Shown: positions 18,069 through 27,095, numbered from the stretch's first letter. The stretch is DNA of 64,000 nt from an uncultured Alphaproteobacteria bacterium (GCA_947258435.1 CAMYID010000004.1:186001-250000), one strand, 5' to 3'. The notes: generated by a model from the sequence alone, not told the origin. Program-made: numbers and translations.

Positions 18069-18589
18069 TGACTACCTCTGGGACTACCCCCTGGGACTAC
18101 CCCTTCGGGCGTTCTGTCGCGCCCTTTCGATAATATTGCCACGCGGCGACCAGATATTTTTTGTGTGAACGCCGTTCCCTCGGCTTTTCTTATACCTTTT
18201 TCCTGTCGGGGCAATCATTAAGTTTCATTATAAAACTAACAAATTTCCCCCGCTGTCGCGGATCGCTGTCACCGGGTTGGCAACAATCAAACGTTGAACG
18301 CAGGGACGAATCGGTTTTCAATGGGGGCGTACCACAAGATATTGGGCGTGAACGAATCACGAAAACGACAGTTTTTCCGATTCGGACATGGCTTGTTCTC
18401 TATAAGTTCTGGCTTGTGGATTAGTTTATGGCATGTGCCGCAATTTTTGCCTGTTCCCGACAATCACAATCCGCTGCGATCTGTGCCTTCTGGCCCGGTC
18501 GGCTTAGCTCCGACAGGCCCAGTTTGAAAACATATGAGCTTTCATTCCGAAAGTCCGGCATACATGCACTCGCAAAGCGATAGGCCTAT
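18069..18589. other. Intergenic region between divergent emrA-like and helicase genes
   Basis: This is 521 nt with no credible gene. At its left edge are three tandem imperfect copies of GACTACCCCCTGG (18070-18108) against the adaptor start. The middle is AT-richer (18180-18250), including TTAAGTTTCATTATA at 18216-18230, one element short of a CtrA box. Promoters for both genes must lie here, but I cannot fix them by eye. Confidence 0.5.
18070..18108 (-). repeat. Triplicated Shine-Dalgarno-containing unit
   Basis: Three head-to-tail units, GACTACCTCTGG (18070-18081), GACTACCCCCTGG (18082-18094) and GACTACCCCTTCGG (18095-18108), lie immediately 5' of the adaptor start. On the coding strand each carries a purine run (AGAGG, AGGGGG, AGGGG) followed by GTAGTC, so the ribosome-binding site itself seems to have been copied. 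Confidence 0.7.
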
Positions 18590-21500
18590 ATGATCGAAAG
18601 AGCCCCGGCTGACAATGTGACCGCTGTGTTGGGCCCGACCAACACCGGCAAGACACATTTGGCTGTCGAGCGGATGCTTGGTTATGCAAGCGGAATTATC
18701 GGATTGCCGCTCAGGCTGCTGGCGCGCGAAATTTACGACCGGGTTGTCGCGCAGCGGGGTACGGGCGCTGTTGCGCTGATTACAGGGGAAGAGAAAGTCC
18801 TGCCCGCCAATCCGCGCTACTATGTATGCACGGTCGAATCGATGCCGCTTGGTATTCAAACCGAGTTTCTTGCGGTTGATGAAATTCAGCTTTGTGCCGA
18901 TCCCGATCGCGGTCATGTGTTCACAAACCGTTTGCTGCATGCGCGCGGGCGCTATGAAACGATGTTTTTGGGAGCCGAGACGATGCGCCCGGTGATCCGG
19001 CGTTTGTTGCCCGATGCGCAGTTTGTGACCCGGCCGCGTTTTTCAAGTCTCAGCTATGCGGGATCGTGCAAGCTGGCGCGGATGCCGCGCCGTTCCGCGG
19101 TAGTCGCATTTTCCGCAGACCAGGTTTATGGCATCGCTGAGTTGATCCGCCGCCAGCGTGGCGGGGCGGCTGTCGTGATGGGGGCATTGAGCCCGCGTAC
19201 ACGGAATGCGCAGGTGGCGCTTTATCAATCGGGGGAAGTCGATTTTCTGGTGGCGACCGATGCGATCGGCATGGGGCTTAACATGGATGTCAATCATGTC
19301 GCCTTTGCAAGTCTTGCCAAGTTCGACGGGCTTCGGCACCGGCCGCTCTGGCCGGCAGAGGTTGCACAGATTGCGGGCCGCGCCGGACGATACCGGAATG
19401 ATGGCAGTTTCGGCACCACGGGCGAGGCCGGTCTGCTTGATGAGGGGCTGGTCGAGCAGGTGGAAACCCACAGATTCGATCCGGTTCGGGCCATCAAATG
19501 GCGTAATGCGCGGCTTGAATTCGGCAGTTTGCGCCGACTGATCGACAGTCTGGAGGCGCCGCCGCCATTGCGCGGGCTCGGCCGCACACGGCAGGCAAGT
19601 GATATCGGCGCGCTCAAATTACTTGCTGCGGACACTGAAATTGCACAGCTGAGCACAACCCCTGATGCGGTTCGGCTGTTGTGGCAGGTGTGTCAGGTGC
19701 CTGATTTCCGCAAGCTCAGTCCCGACAGTCATACCCGGCTGCTTGCCGAATTGTTTCATCATGTGATGAGCGATGCCGGCGTGCTGCCCGAGGATTATAT
19801 TGCCCGGCAGGTAAACAGGCTCGACCGGGCGGATGGGGAGATACATACTCTGGCGGCACGTATCGCCAATATCCGCACCTGGACTTTTGTCGCAAACCGT
19901 TCGGGCTGGCTGCGCGACAGCGCACATTGGCAGGGGCGCACGCGTGAGGTTGAGGATAAATTGTCCGATGCGTTGCATGAACGGTTGACACAACGCTTTA
20001 TTGATCGCAGGACCAGCGTATTGATGAGGCGTTTGCATCAAAAGGAAGAGCTCATGGCTTCGCTCACCCCGGACGGGGATGTGCTGGTCGAAGATCAGTT
20101 TGTCGGAAAGCTGAAGGGATTTCGGCTGGAAGTGGACCCGCAGGTGTCGGGTGCGGAATCAAAAATGCTGCGGACTGCGGCGCACCAGGCCTTGCAGGGT
20201 GAAATGGCTGCCCGTGCGTTCCGTCTGGAGCGGCATGCGAGGATCGATGAGGGGAAGATCATCACCGTCGATCCGGAAGGGCAGATTTTATGGGAAAATC
20301 AGCCGGTGGCCCGGCTGTTGCCCGGCCATGACATGGTAAGCCCCCGGATCGACATGATCGCGGATCAGGAATTGCTCGGTGATCAGGCGATAGCTTCCCT
20401 GATCGAGGCCTTGGGGGCATGGCTGGGGCGACATATTGCGCGGGTGCTCGAACCGTTAGTGCAGCTCAAGGCCGCAGACGGGCTTGACGGATTGACGCGT
20501 GGATTTGCCTTCCAGCTTGCTGAAGCAATGGGGACGTTGCGCCGTGATGCGGTGGCGGCGACGGTGAAGGAGCTTGATCAAACTGAACGGGGCAAGCTGC
20601 GTAAACTTGGGGTGCGTTTCGGGGAGAGGCATATCTATCTGCCCGCACTCATCAAGCCCGGGCCGGCGGCTTTGAAACTCAGCCTTTGGCGGGTTGTGCA
20701 TCAGCCGGCGCTGGATGCGGCCGCGCGGGCGGTGGTTGCGCCTGGACCGGGGTTGTCCTCGGTGCCCGTCGATCCGCATGCGGTTGAAGATTTTTATCTG
20801 ACTGCCGGGTTCGAGGTTTGTGGTCCCCGTGCCATCCGTATCGATATGCTTGACCGGCTGGTGGCGCAACTGCGCGCGCTGAACAGCGATGGACCGTTTC
20901 CGTTAACGGCATCGCTCTGGTCGCCGGTCGGCTGTGGGGTCGAGGATTTCGAGGCGGTGATACAGACACTTGGTTATGTCAGGGTGGGGGAACGCCCGGT
21001 TCCCGCCACGCAGCCGTCAGTTGCCGCCCCATCCGGGGATCATCAGGTGTCGCAGACAAATAGCGGTGGCGTTTCCCCGGCTGATGCGCCAGTCGAGGCA
21101 AACGTGAAGAATGCTGGATTGGACATGGCTGTCGCAGGCGGTTCGGGTTCGGAAGAAGCGGCGGTAAAATCTGACATGCCCGACTTGCCACAAGAAGCGG
21201 CAATACCGGCAGAAGCGGAAAATCATCAGGCAGCCGAGCCGGAAGAAGCTGCACCCGCCGGGGGTGAGCCGGTCGAAACTGCGGCAATCGCGGCGACTGT
21301 GGAATCCGATGCCCCTGCGGCAGGCGAGGATGCCGCGCCTGTCATGCAGAGTTTATGGCGTTTTAAGCCAAAGCCAAGGGCAGGGCGTGATGGCCCGCGT
21401 GCAAAAACGCCGGGCGGGCGGCGTGCCAAGCCGGCCAAAGCGCGGGGTGAGGGGGCCAAACGCGGTGGCCAGAAACCGCATCGCCAACGTGATGCAAAGT

Positions 21501-21592
21501 CGGGCGGCAAACGACCGGCCAAACAAATGGATCCGGATTCGCCCTTCGCGGCCCTGCAGCAACTGAAGGAGCAGATGAAAGCGAGGGAATGA
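18590..21592 (+). CDS. SUV3-like DExH RNA helicase
   Basis: The 1000-aa protein has the helicase core of the alphaproteobacterial/mitochondrial SUV3 family. It has Walker A GPTNTGKTHLAVERML (about residues 15-30), DEIQ-type motif II (LAVDEIQLCADPDRGH), motif III-like FLGAETM, and motifs V-VI in ATDAIGMGLNMDVNHVAFAS and QIAGRAGRYRND. A helical middle region follows, and from about residue 800 a low-complexity acidic/alanine tail ends in a strongly basic stretch (PKPRAGRDGPRAK, GGRRAKPAKARG) that likely binds RNA. It overlaps the S4 gene by 4 nt. The order helicase - S4 - ferredoxin - CarD is conserved in many alphaproteobacteria. Confidence 0.92.
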   Translation: MIERAPADNVTAVLGPTNTGKTHLAVERMLGYASGIIGLPLRLLAREIYDRVVAQRGTGAVALITGEEKVLPANPRYYVCTVESMPLGIQTEFLAVDEIQLCADPDRGHVFTNRLLHARGRYETMFLGAETMRPVIRRLLPDAQFVTRPRFSSLSYAGSCKLARMPRRSAVVAFSADQVYGIAELIRRQRGGAAVVMGALSPRTRNAQVALYQSGEVDFLVATDAIGMGLNMDVNHVAFASLAKFDGLRHRPLWPAEVAQIAGRAGRYRNDGSFGTTGEAGLLDEGLVEQVETHRFDPVRAIKWRNARLEFGSLRRLIDSLEAPPPLRGLGRTRQASDIGALKLLAADTEIAQLSTTPDAVRLLWQVCQVPDFRKLSPDSHTRLLAELFHHVMSDAGVLPEDYIARQVNRLDRADGEIHTLAARIANIRTWTFVANRSGWLRDSAHWQGRTREVEDKLSDALHERLTQRFIDRRTSVLMRRLHQKEELMASLTPDGDVLVEDQFVGKLKGFRLEVDPQVSGAESKMLRTAAHQALQGEMAARAFRLERHARIDEGKIITVDPEGQILWENQPVARLLPGHDMVSPRIDMIADQELLGDQAIASLIEALGAWLGRHIARVLEPLVQLKAADGLDGLTRGFAFQLAEAMGTLRRDAVAATVKELDQTERGKLRKLGVRFGERHIYLPALIKPGPAALKLSLWRVVHQPALDAAARAVVAPGPGLSSVPVDPHAVEDFYLTAGFEVCGPRAIRIDMLDRLVAQLRALNSDGPFPLTASLWSPVGCGVEDFEAVIQTLGYVRVGERPVPATQPSVAAPSGDHQVSQTNSGGVSPADAPVEANVKNAGLDMAVAGGSGSEEAAVKSDMPDLPQEAAIPAEAENHQAAEPEEAAPAGGEPVETAAIAATVESDAPAAGEDAAPVMQSLWRFKPKPRAGRDGPRAKTPGGRRAKPAKARGEGAKRGGQKPHRQRDAKSGGKRPAKQMDPDSPFAALQQLKEQMKARE

Positions 21593-21876
21593 CGGCAAAT
21601 CTGCGAGAACCAGAGCAATCCCGGATGCGCATCGATAAGTGGCTGTGGTATGCGCGTTTCTTCAAAAGTCGTTCCATGGCGGCGCGTTTCGTCGCCAATG
21701 GTAAAATTCGCATCAATCGGCAAAGAACACTTAAGGCCAGCCGCCCGGTCCGGCCTGACGATGTGCTGACTTTTGTCCTCCACGACAAGCTTTGGGTGAT
21801 CCGGGTATGTGCGCCGGGTATGCGCCGCGGCCCCGCGGTTGAGGCACGTGACCTATATGAGGAATTGACCGGCTGA
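21589..21876 (+). CDS. S4-domain RNA-binding protein (Hsp15/HslR-like)
   Basis: The 95-aa protein consists almost wholly of an S4 fold: MRIDKWLWYARFFKSRSMAARFVANGKIRINRQ is the typical start, followed by VRPDDVLTF. Hsp15 binds stalled 50S subunits carrying nascent chains. The ATG overlaps the helicase stop in an ATGA, so translation is coupled. The short C-terminal extension after the S4 domain (RRGPAVEARDLYEEL) is usual. Confidence 0.9.
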   Translation: MTANLREPEQSRMRIDKWLWYARFFKSRSMAARFVANGKIRINRQRTLKASRPVRPDDVLTFVLHDKLWVIRVCAPGMRRGPAVEARDLYEELTG

Positions 21877-21993
21877 GTCCGTTCCGTTTGCCTGCCATTG
21901 TATTTATGGCCCGGGCATTGTGATGCACTCTTTTGCGCCTTTCTGTGGGGGCGCTTGCTTGCGAGGTGCAGCGTGCCGTGATAGGGGGTGTCG

Positions 21994-22461
21994 ATGATTA
22001 ATCGTCTGAAAAATTTGTTTGCGCGATCCCCGGAAGAAGAAGCTTCGCTTGCAGGGAAGCACGATCTGGAGGACAAGCATATTGCTGCTGCAGCCTTGCT
22101 TGTTGAGGCGGCCTGTCTTGATGATCATTTCGGAGACGACGAGCGGCAGGTGATCGAGCGGCTGGCGCGCGACAGGTTTTCATTATCTTCCGATGAGACC
22201 GAGACATTGCTGACGCTTGCGGCCGCGCAGCAGGATGAGGCCAATCACCTGTTCCGCTTCACGCATCAGATCAAACAGTCCTATGCGCCAGAAGAACGGG
22301 TCGAGCTGATGGAAATGCTTTGGGAGGTGGTGTATGCGGACGGTGAACTGCACGATTTTGAGGCAAATCTTTTGCGGCGGATCGGTGGCTTGCTGTATGT
22401 CTCCGACCGTGAGAGCGGTGATGCGCGTAAAAGGGTGATGGAGCGGCTTGGCATTGGCTGA
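21994..22461 (+). CDS. TerB-like (DjlA N-domain type) helical protein
   Basis: The 155-aa protein matches the TerB/DjlA-N helical fold: AAALLVEAACLDDHFGDDERQVIERL and a second half VELMEMLWEVVYADGELHDFEANLLRRI with paired acidic D-x-H/D-G-E segments that can bind a metal. The function of these stand-alone proteins is poorly known. ATG 21994 is preferred because AGGGGG ends 5 nt before it; GTG 21988 lies inside that signal. It sits between the S4 and ferredoxin genes. Confidence 0.85.
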   Translation: MINRLKNLFARSPEEEASLAGKHDLEDKHIAAAALLVEAACLDDHFGDDERQVIERLARDRFSLSSDETETLLTLAAAQQDEANHLFRFTHQIKQSYAPEERVELMEMLWEVVYADGELHDFEANLLRRIGGLLYVSDRESGDARKRVMERLGIG

Positions 22462-22567
22462 GCGACGTGATATTCGGGCGGCAATGCATATTACAAGGAA
22501 CTTGCCCGGAAGACGGGATCGATGCCGGAGAACCGGGTCGGCAGTGTTCGGGTTTAGGGAGTAACTT

Positions 22568-22906
22568 ATGACTTATATCGTCACGGAAGCCTGCATTAAG
22601 TGCAAATATATGGATTGCGTAGAGGTCTGCCCGGTGGATTGCTTCTACGAAGGGGAAAATATGCTGGTTATCAGCCCCGATGAATGCATCGATTGTGGGG
22701 TATGTGAACCGGAATGTCCGGCGGAAGCCATTGTCCCTGATGTTGAGGGCGGTCATGAAAAGATGGCGGAAGTAAACCGCGAATATGCGGCTAAATGGCC
22801 CAACATCACCATTGCGGGCACCCCGCCCGACGATGCGGACGAGTATAAGGGCCAGGACGGCAAATTCGAAAAATATTTCAGCGATAATCCCGGCGAAGGC
22901 AGCTAA
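22568..22906 (+). CDS. fdxA: Seven-iron ferredoxin FdxA
   Basis: The 112-aa ferredoxin carries a [3Fe-4S] and a [4Fe-4S] cluster. The first motif is [20 protein letters not shown] and the second is [16 protein letters not shown], the exact FdxA layout. The C-terminal extension ([18 protein letters not shown]) is also typical. It serves as an electron carrier for unknown partners. An AGGGAG ribosome-binding site stands 8 nt before ATG 22568. A terminator-like hairpin follows at 22943-22979. Confidence 0.95.
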   Translation: MTYIVTEACIKCKYMDCVEVCPVDCFYEGENMLVISPDECIDCGVCEPECPAEAIVPDVEGGHEKMAEVNREYAAKWPNITIAGTPPDDADEYKGQDGKFEKYFSDNPGEGS

Positions 22907-23316
22907 CCACCTGCTTTCGGACTGATTTTTGATGTTAAGCAGCGCCCGCGCGGCATCGCCGCCTGCGGGCGTTGTTGTTGCGTGCGAGTTGCGGCGTGAT
23001 CAGCGAGTATGTTTCCCGTAACCTGTTAATATAAATAGTATTTTTTGCAGTTTTCTTACAAGCTTTCGAAAATCGCTATTTCATGGTATATTCGGGCATT
23101 GCAATGATATCGGGATACCCGCCGATACCGGAACTGAACCGGCCGTTGCATATGGTCCACGTGCCTATAGTCCACGCCTTTTACCTGATGTCATGAGCCA
23201 GACTCTTGGGCGATGTCTTCTGGCAGGGGAAGGTCGGGCTCTGATGATGGGGCATCAGGCAGCTTGTGGATGACAGGCAGGCGGGCAGTCCTGAGTTGAG
23301 AGAGTGAGAAGAACGC
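22907..23316. other. Intergenic region between fdxA and carD
   Basis: This is 410 nt with no gene. It holds the fdxA terminator (22943-22979), then an AT-rich stretch about 23025-23095 likely to contain the carD promoter, then a direct repeat TATGGTCCACG / TATAGTCCACG (23151-23161, 23166-23176). Confidence 0.55.
22943..22979 (+). terminator. Rho-independent terminator after fdxA
   Basis: The arms CGCCCGC (22943-22949) and GCGGGCG (22965-22971) enclose a second GCGGC/GCCGC pairing. TTGTTGTTG follows. It lies about 37 nt after the stop. Confidence 0.75.
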
Positions 23317-24021
23317 ATGGCGAAACGCGAAACAACGGCCGAAAAGGCCAAAGCCGCACCGAAGAAGGCGGCATCTGCGCGCAAAGCTGCGCCGCGTAAG
23401 AAGGTTGTAGCCAAGAAAACCGAACCGGAAGCGCGCGACAACACTGCCAGTAAAGCTGGTACCGATAAGCCCGCCAAGAACAGCAAAGCCCCCGCACGCA
23501 AGCCGGCGGCCAGGAAAAAGCTGTCTGACGGTGTATTCAATGTTGGTGATTTCGTGGTTTACCCGACCCATGGCGTCGGCAGGATCACTGATCTTGAACG
23601 TCAGGAAGTGGCGGGCACCAAGCTCGAATTATTCGTCATTTCGTTTGAACAGGACAAAATGATCCTGCGCGTGCCCGTTGGTAAGGCGGAAAGTTCCGGT
23701 ATGCGTGTTCTGTCCAGCCGGGATACAGTCCGCAACGCTTTGAAAACACTTAAAGGTCGTGCCCGCGTCAAGCGCACCATGTGGAGCCGCAGGGCACAGG
23801 AATATGAAGCCAAAATCAATTCCGGCGATCTTGTTGCCATAGCCGAGGTTGTGCGTGATCTGCATCGCGGCGAAGGTCAGCCAGAGCAGTCCTATAGTGA
23901 GCGGCAGATTTATGAATCCGCACTGGACCGCCTTGCCCGAGAAGTTGGCGCGGTGGAAGAGCTTGATACAGAAGGTGCGCTCAGGCGGGTTGAAGGCGCC
24001 TTGTTGAAGGCAGCGGCCTGA
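23317..24021 (+). CDS. CarD/CdnL-family RNA polymerase-binding transcription regulator with basic N-terminal tail
   Basis: The 234-aa protein has two parts. Residues 1 to about 70 are a Lys/Ala/Pro-rich tail (AKAAPKKAASARKAAPRKK, KAPARKPAARKK) like histone H1 tails. From about residue 72 the CarD/CdnL domain starts (GDFVVYPTHGVGRI), including KMILRVPVGKAESSGMR and the helical DNA-contacting half with MWSRRAQEYEAKINSGDL. The family binds the RNA polymerase beta subunit and stabilises open complexes at stable-RNA and other promoters. The basic tail is longer than in many relatives and may give extra DNA contact. A strong terminator follows. Confidence 0.92.
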   Translation: MAKRETTAEKAKAAPKKAASARKAAPRKKVVAKKTEPEARDNTASKAGTDKPAKNSKAPARKPAARKKLSDGVFNVGDFVVYPTHGVGRITDLERQEVAGTKLELFVISFEQDKMILRVPVGKAESSGMRVLSSRDTVRNALKTLKGRARVKRTMWSRRAQEYEAKINSGDLVAIAEVVRDLHRGEGQPEQSYSERQIYESALDRLAREVGAVEELDTEGALRRVEGALLKAAA

Positions 24022-24061
24022 TAGTTATTGCCGCCCGCAAGCAGCCAGGGCTTTTTCTGGT

Positions 24062-24092
24062 GGGGCGTATCGGAAACGATACGCCCCTTTTA
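24062..24092 (+). terminator. Strong bidirectional Rho-independent terminator
   Basis: An 11-bp perfect stem GGGGCGTATCG / CGATACGCCCC (24062-24072, 24077-24087) is capped by GAAA and followed by TTTTATTT. It stands between the convergent carD and M48 protease genes. Confidence 0.92.
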
Positions 24093-24131
24093 TTTCGTAC
24101 CTTTCAGTCCCAGGTCAAATTCAGCCCCAGG

Positions 24132-25640
24132 TCAGTTTGAGTCGGAGACCAGTTTCAGTTTCATGCCCGGTATCAGTTGCTGATTGGCGGCAAGCCCGTT
24201 CAATGTGCGCAGGCGGTCGCGTTTGAAATCGGTATAGGGCAGGCGCGCCGCCAGGCTGTCGAGTGTGTCGCCTGCGCGCACCGTATGAATTTTGATGCGA
24301 TAGGGTTTGAGCGCCGCCGCTTCTGCTTCGCTCAACCTTTTGAAGCCATAGGTCATGCGTTGCAGTTCCTGTCGCATTTGGGCGGATGTCGAATTGGGAA
24401 TTGCAATGATAAAGCGTGCAACCCGGTTTTGACTGTAGCGGATCGCCATCAGCCGGATCTGACCGGCACCGGAGGATAGCCGGACATTGGCGGCACCTGT
24501 CGCCGCTTCCATGCCATTGACAGTGACGGTAGCGGTATCGGTAAGCCGCAGACCTTGCCCCCATTCATCGGTCAGATAGCGAAGAACCGAGCTGCCAGGG
24601 GCCAGGGGTGCCATGTCGAATTTGACCTGGATACCCGATTGACCCGATTGCCCTTTTGCAATCACGGCGGCTGGCTGATTGATCAGCCGTAGCCCGCTTG
24701 GCACAGTGAATTGAAACCGTAATTTGGGGTGCGCGAAGGTTTGACCGCGGATATAGCCATGTTCGGGGCTGCCGCCAAAAATCAACCCGTCAATCTGTTC
24801 AAGAAAACGGTTGCGCAGGCGCGGCCGCGCTTCGACCGGAACACCCGAGGCACGTGCCGCGTCCACCGCTTGGCGGGCGCGCTTTGCGGTTTGCGGATGG
24901 GTGGCAAAGAATTCGCTGTTCTGGCCGTTTTTCTGCCCGCTTAAATGGGCCTCAAGTGCAGCATAATTTTCAAGCGATTGCAGAAAGTCCGCTTCTGCAT
25001 AAGGATCGTAACCGGTTCTGACAAGATACCGGATGCCAAGCTGATCGGCCTCGTATTCCTGGCTCCGTGAATAGCCCAGCAGATAAAGTTGTGCCCCTTG
25101 CTGGATGAGATCGCTGGCGACCTGATTGCCGATCGCCGCGCCGAGGATAGCGCCGCCCAGTGAAAGTCCGATTGCCTGATTGTAGCGTTGTGCGGTGTGC
25201 CGTCCGGTGACATGGCCGATCTCATGGGCCAGTACGCTGGCAAGTTCGGCTTCACTGTTTGCCAGCGCAACAAGCCCGCGCGTGACATAGATATAACCGC
25301 CGGGAAGGGCAAAGGCGTTGACAATATCGGAATCCAGCACGGTGAAGCGGAAATTGAGGTTCGGCAGCTCTGAATTTGCCGCAAGCCGGCCACCGATCTG
25401 GGCAACATATGCGCCGATTCGCGGCTCATCATACGCCCCGCCAAATTCCTGCAGCACCTTCGGGTGTTCTTCCGCGCCGACCTGCTTTTCCCGCTCGGGT
25501 GACATCAGCGGGGTGAATTCCTGTTTGCCGGTCGCGGGGTTTGTCGTGCAGCCGGTCAAGGCGGGGCTTGCAACAGTAATCGTGAGAATGACTGTGACCT
25601 GAATTAACTGCCGCGACAGGCGGCGCAAATTGGCGATCAT
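24132..25640 (-). CDS. Lipoprotein M48-family zinc metalloprotease with C-terminal LysM-like domain
   Basis: The 502-aa protein has a lipoprotein signal ending in the lipobox ALTG-C31. The catalytic zinc site is HEIGH at residues 139-143, with the third ligand in EYEADQLGIRYL. The middle carries the post-protease region (VRFTVPSG-like FQFTVPSGLRLIN). The C terminus (about 445-500, HTVRAGDTLDSLAARL ... IPGMKLKLV) is LysM-like and could hold peptidoglycan. It resembles BepA/YfgC-type quality-control proteases at the outer membrane. The ATG overlaps the stop of the upstream thermonuclease gene by 4 nt. Confidence 0.92.
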   Translation of the reverse strand: MIANLRRLSRQLIQVTVILTITVASPALTGCTTNPATGKQEFTPLMSPEREKQVGAEEHPKVLQEFGGAYDEPRIGAYVAQIGGRLAANSELPNLNFRFTVLDSDIVNAFALPGGYIYVTRGLVALANSEAELASVLAHEIGHVTGRHTAQRYNQAIGLSLGGAILGAAIGNQVASDLIQQGAQLYLLGYSRSQEYEADQLGIRYLVRTGYDPYAEADFLQSLENYAALEAHLSGQKNGQNSEFFATHPQTAKRARQAVDAARASGVPVEARPRLRNRFLEQIDGLIFGGSPEHGYIRGQTFAHPKLRFQFTVPSGLRLINQPAAVIAKGQSGQSGIQVKFDMAPLAPGSSVLRYLTDEWGQGLRLTDTATVTVNGMEAATGAANVRLSSGAGQIRLMAIRYSQNRVARFIIAIPNSTSAQMRQELQRMTYGFKRLSEAEAAALKPYRIKIHTVRAGDTLDSLAARLPYTDFKRDRLRTLNGLAANQQLIPGMKLKLVSDSN

Positions 25641-26449
25641 GGCAATAATTCAATCTGCTCTGGGTGGGTCGCTTCGATCATGGGTCCATTTCGTTTTGTC
25701 AGCCAGCCGCGAACGCGAACCTGCTTACCTTTTAATTTAGCCGGCGTCATTTTTGCGGCATCGAATTTTCGCCAATAGCGTTTCGCGACAGAAATTGTGA
25801 AGTCTGTGCGATAGTCGCTGCCAAAATTGAGATACATGTATTTGCCGACACGTGCGGCTTTGCGGATCTGCCCCTCCACCAGCTGAAAGCTGTCTATATC
25901 CTGCGCCAGCCTGTCATCCCCCGCCTGCCTTACCGCATAGTAAGGCAAATGCCAGATCCCCCGATCTGCCTGCCGTGCCGCGCGTTCAAGTGATAGCATC
26001 TGAGCCACATGCGCGCGATTATCGGCAAAACTATACACGCGCGCGAGCCCTGCGCGCAGCAGTTCTCCCTGTACCCAGCGTCCGTCGGGCAGATGCAGAT
26101 GGGCGAGCGCCCGGCCATGCCTGTCGATACGGGTGCCGCCATAAGAAAGTGTAACGCGCGTACCCTGCGTCAGTTCAGCCAGCGCCTGGCGTGCTTCTTC
26201 CGCCATTGGCCAAGGGGTGAAGTTGGGGCGGTCCAGCGGTAACTTCGGTGCCTGAATTCCGACCAGCCGGACAGCCCTGCCGTCTTCGAGCGTCAATGTG
26301 TCACCATCGACGATAGTTGCCACCTGGCCAGCCCCTGCCGTCACCAGTTTATGCCCGCGCAGCCCGGCCTGCATTGCGGCGGCAGGGCGGGATGTCAGAA
26401 AAATCAATGATAGCGGGAGACCGCCAAGCAAGAAGCTGCGCCTGTGCAT
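25637..26449 (-). CDS. Secreted thermonuclease-family (SNase-like) protein
   Basis: The 270-aa protein opens with a signal peptide carrying a twin-arginine-like start (MHRRSFLLGG) and an AAA cleavage region. The staphylococcal-nuclease fold follows, with VDGDTLTLEDGRAVRLVGIQAP, YGGTRIDRHGRALAHLHLPDG and GLARVYSF. The acidic and arginine catalytic positions look kept. The last 80 residues (GKYMYLNFG, VRGWLTKRNGPMIEATHPEQIE) form an additional OB-like domain described in alphaproteobacterial members. It is likely periplasmic and shares a transcript with the M48 protease. Confidence 0.87.
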   Translation of the reverse strand: MHRRSFLLGGLPLSLIFLTSRPAAAMQAGLRGHKLVTAGAGQVATIVDGDTLTLEDGRAVRLVGIQAPKLPLDRPNFTPWPMAEEARQALAELTQGTRVTLSYGGTRIDRHGRALAHLHLPDGRWVQGELLRAGLARVYSFADNRAHVAQMLSLERAARQADRGIWHLPYYAVRQAGDDRLAQDIDSFQLVEGQIRKAARVGKYMYLNFGSDYRTDFTISVAKRYWRKFDAAKMTPAKLKGKQVRVRGWLTKRNGPMIEATHPEQIELLP

Positions 26450-26576
26450 GACACAAATCTACCATATATTGCGGCAGAAATAAGAACAGTTGAGCGGCTG
26501 GATATTGTGCCCGGGGCCGGTTCGGCTTACATTCGCGCGCATTGCGGAAATTGCGTGGGTGAATAGGGTGAAATTG

Positions 26577-27095
26577 ATGTGGTTGGCCAGAAGTTTGGGT
26601 GTGTTTGGTCTTTTTTTGGGGCTTTGCGTGATCGCGGGGCCGGTCAGGGCCGCGCCTGAGGACGGGGACCTGCTGGCGCTGTCCGCAGCCTATTTTGATG
26701 CCAACCAGCGCGATGAGGATGCAGCCGAAGCGCGGATTGAATACCGGTCCGACAAGCAAATCTGGTGGTTCAAGCCATTTGGTGGCGTCATGGCGACCAG
26801 TGATGGCGCGGCGCACGGATTTGCCGGTGTGCTGATCGATTTTGCCCTGTTTGACCGGTTTTACATCACGCCGAGTTTCGCACCGGGCCTTTATCACGAT
26901 GGCGATGGTAAGGATCTGCATCATACGCTTGAATTTCGCAGTCAGATCGAATTGAGCTACCGGTTTCGCAGCGGCAGCAGGTTGGGGGTCAGTTTCAACC
27001 ATATCTCCAACGCCAATCTGGGTGAAGATAATCCCGGTGTGGAAAGCGCGGCGATCACCTATATCCTGCCGCTTGAGCGGTTTTTCCGCCGCTAG
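26577..27095 (+). CDS. PagL-like lipid A 3-O-deacylase (acyloxyacyl hydrolase)
   Basis: The 172-aa protein has a signal peptide (about 24 residues, ending GPVRAA) and an outer-membrane beta-barrel pattern ending in a C-terminal aromatic strand (LPLERFF). The PagL catalytic triad is recognisable: His and Ser in FNHISNAN, and Glu in NPGVES exactly 12 residues after the Ser. PagL removes the 3-linked acyl chain of lipid A. ATG 26577 was chosen because it begins the signal peptide and AGGGTG stands upstream; the frame opens at 26490. It is divergent from the thermonuclease gene. Confidence 0.88.
   Translation: MWLARSLGVFGLFLGLCVIAGPVRAAPEDGDLLALSAAYFDANQRDEDAAEARIEYRSDKQIWWFKPFGGVMATSDGAAHGFAGVLIDFALFDRFYITPSFAPGLYHDGDGKDLHHTLEFRSQIELSYRFRSGSRLGVSFNHISNANLGEDNPGVESAAITYILPLERFFRR

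Noticed and set aside
18216-18230. CtrA box before the helicase
   Set aside because: TTAAGTTTCATTATA lacks the second TTAA, so it is at best a half site.
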